Source: Actinomycetospora callitridis
GTDB lineage: Bacteria > Actinomycetota > Actinomycetes > Mycobacteriales > Pseudonocardiaceae
Assembly (NCBI RefSeq): GCF_028737265.1
Contig: NZ_JAQZAK010000001.1
Location: 372,001 to 436,000 of the forward strand
Direction of reading: 5' to 3'
DNA length: 64,000 nucleotides
Shown: piece by piece, positions 63,171-64,000 of the stretch
Layout of the letters: each line of letters begins with the position of its first letter
How positions within the stretch are numbered: position 1 is the first letter of the stretch
The notes under the pieces: model-generated
What the model was told of the DNA's origin: nothing
Seen by the model: the letters and a program-made list of their open reading frames with translations, nothing else
Database searches by the model: none
Position numbers and translations under genes: made by a program

Positions 63171-63797
63171 TCAGCGTGGCCCCCGGGCTGACCACGACGC
63201 CGGCGAGATCGGGAGCGAGGTGACGCCCGCGCGGGGGCGCCAGACGGCGTGGACGGCGACGTCGTGGGGCTCGGCGGGCAGGGGGCCCTCGACCAGCTCG
63301 TCGTCGCCCACGAGGGCCACCAGGCGGGTCGCGGCGCCCGTGAGGGGCAGCGTGCGGTCGTAGTGCCCGCCGCCGCGGCCGAGGCGCACGCCGCGGTGGT
63401 CGACGGCCAGCGCCGGGACGACGACGAGGCCGGCGTCGGCCACAGCGGAGGGACCCAGGCGCGGTCCCGTGGGCTCGAGGAGGCCGTGGGGTCCGGGACC
63501 GAGAGAACCGGGACCCTCGTACGGAGCCCAGTCCAGCGGCGCCCCGCCCACCGTCACGGGCAGGAGCACGCGACGCCCGAGCGCGCGGGCGGCGTCGAGC
63601 ACGGGCAGCGCGCCGTCGGGGGTCGCGCCCGGCTCGCCGCGCACGGCGACGAACAGGCACACCGGGTCGTCGACCCCGTCGAGCACCCCGGGGAGCCCCG
63701 CCGCCAGCGCCGCCGCGTCGGCCCGGCGCGCCTCGTCGGGACGGCCGCGCCGTGCCGCCAGCAGCGGGCGGCGCCACTCGGCCTTCGAGCGGGTCAC
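63171..63797 (-). CDS. 5-formyltetrahydrofolate cyclo-ligase
   Basis: 208-residue enzyme that converts 5-formyltetrahydrofolate to 5,10-methenyltetrahydrofolate with ATP. Family marks: RPLLAARRGRPDEARRADAA (N-terminal helix with basic residues), PDGALPVLDAARALGRRVLL, LVVVPALAVDHRGVRLGRGG and HYDRTLPLTGAATRLVALV. The motif GRGGGHYDRTL is diagnostic. The GTG start at 63797 overlaps the UGPase stop as GTGA. In M. tuberculosis the neighbours ruc and galU have the same order. Confidence 0.9.
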   Translation of the reverse strand: MTRSKAEWRRPLLAARRGRPDEARRADAAALAAGLPGVLDGVDDPVCLFVAVRGEPGATPDGALPVLDAARALGRRVLLPVTVGGAPLDWAPYEGPGSLGPGPHGLLEPTGPRLGPSAVADAGLVVVPALAVDHRGVRLGRGGGHYDRTLPLTGAATRLVALVGDDELVEGPLPAEPHDVAVHAVWRPRAGVTSLPISPASWSARGPR

Positions 63798-64000
63798 CCC
63801 CGCAGCGTCTCGCCGTCGTCGACGTGGCGCGGCCCCTCGACCGTCACGTCGCCCTCGACGGTGACGTCGGCCCCGAAGGTGACGTCCCCCGAGACGGTCA
63901 GCGACGACGCGCGCGCCAGCGACGGCGCCCCGCCCGCGAACCGGCGCTCGAAGTCGTCGAGCATCCCGAACCGGGCCTTCTCCAGGCCGACGGTCGGGAA
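63794..64000 (-). CDS. UTP-glucose-1-phosphate uridylyltransferase, C-terminal end only
   Basis: 68 residues of the C-terminus; the gene continues beyond the window. The sequence FPTVGLEKARFGMLDDFERR is followed by a short left-handed beta-helix (SLTVSGDVTFGADVTVEGDV), typical of the eukaryote-like UDPGP family rather than bacterial GalU. It makes UDP-glucose for glycans and glycolipids. The stop overlaps the cyclo-ligase GTG by four bases. The family call is based on the tail only. Confidence 0.75.
   Translation of the reverse strand, partial: FPTVGLEKARFGMLDDFERRFAGGAPSLARASSLTVSGDVTFGADVTVEGDVTVEGPRHVDDGETLRG

Overview
The window is a very GC-rich (about 70-75% by eye) actinobacterial chromosome segment with dense genes, many GTG starts and many 4-base GTGA/ATGA start-stop overlaps. 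A mycothiol-type DsbA-like reductase, an mprA/mprB/pepD-moaB-fmdB-cyclo-ligase-UGPase block in the order I remember from Mycobacterium tuberculosis Rv0981-Rv0993, and ECF sigma factors with SnoaL tails suggest the Pseudonocardiales/Mycobacteriales side of the Actinomycetota; a Pseudonocardia-like host is my best guess, not proven. No transposase, phage gene, plasmid gene or CRISPR array was seen.

Layout. 1-3.3 kb: phosphoketolase (5' end outside the window) overlapping acetate kinase. 3.4-9.6 kb: DHFR-like reductase, ECF sigma factor, CPBP protease, a 0.5 kb gene-free stretch, acyl-CoA synthetase, thioesterase and an SDR protein. 9.8-19.3 kb: a tightly coupled nine-gene operon (inositol-3-phosphate-synthase-like enzyme, HD protein, methyltransferase, Gfo/Idh oxidoreductase, zinc-ribbon metallo-beta-lactamase protein, YcaO, TIM-barrel isomerase, GT4 glycosyltransferase, PIG-L deacetylase). 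It looks like a complete small-molecule pathway with mycothiol-like logic plus a YcaO enzyme, and is the best candidate for an undescribed system. 19.2-33.3 kb: tRNA-Arg(CCU), EamA exporter with LysR regulator, small hypotheticals, sirtuin, membrane proteins, an MpaB-like protein, thiolase and SDR, an HxlR operon, a secreted repeat-bearing lipid- or membrane-anchored protein, and a mycothiol-type DsbA-like reductase.

33.4-46.0 kb: a NYN/LOTUS protein, then what reads as a complete aerobic nicotinate (pyridine carboxylate) catabolic locus: nicX and nicE on the plus strand converge on a long minus-strand series nicC, MFS transporter, a three-subunit molybdenum hydroxylase, CoxG, nicF and nicD. 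A MarR regulator gene lies beside it. The nicX and nicC promoters share a 32-bp element differing at one base, and a shorter copy lies upstream of the marR gene, so a one-regulator circuit is likely.

46.2-64 kb: DinB-like protein, AlkA-type glycosylase with divergent WYL regulator, L,D-transpeptidase, MprA and MprB (here convergent instead of co-directional), PepD protease, a glycan module (methyltransferase, DUF2064, GT2, GT-C-like membrane protein, epimerase), MoaB/MogA with a 60-residue overlapping small ORF, SAF-domain protein, DMT-like transporter, a Ruc/FmdB zinc-ribbon protein with a CIRCE-type (HrcA) operator, 5-formyltetrahydrofolate cyclo-ligase and the C-terminal end of a UDPGP-type UTP-glucose-1-phosphate uridylyltransferase. 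Many gene ends carry long near-perfect hairpins without U-tracts.
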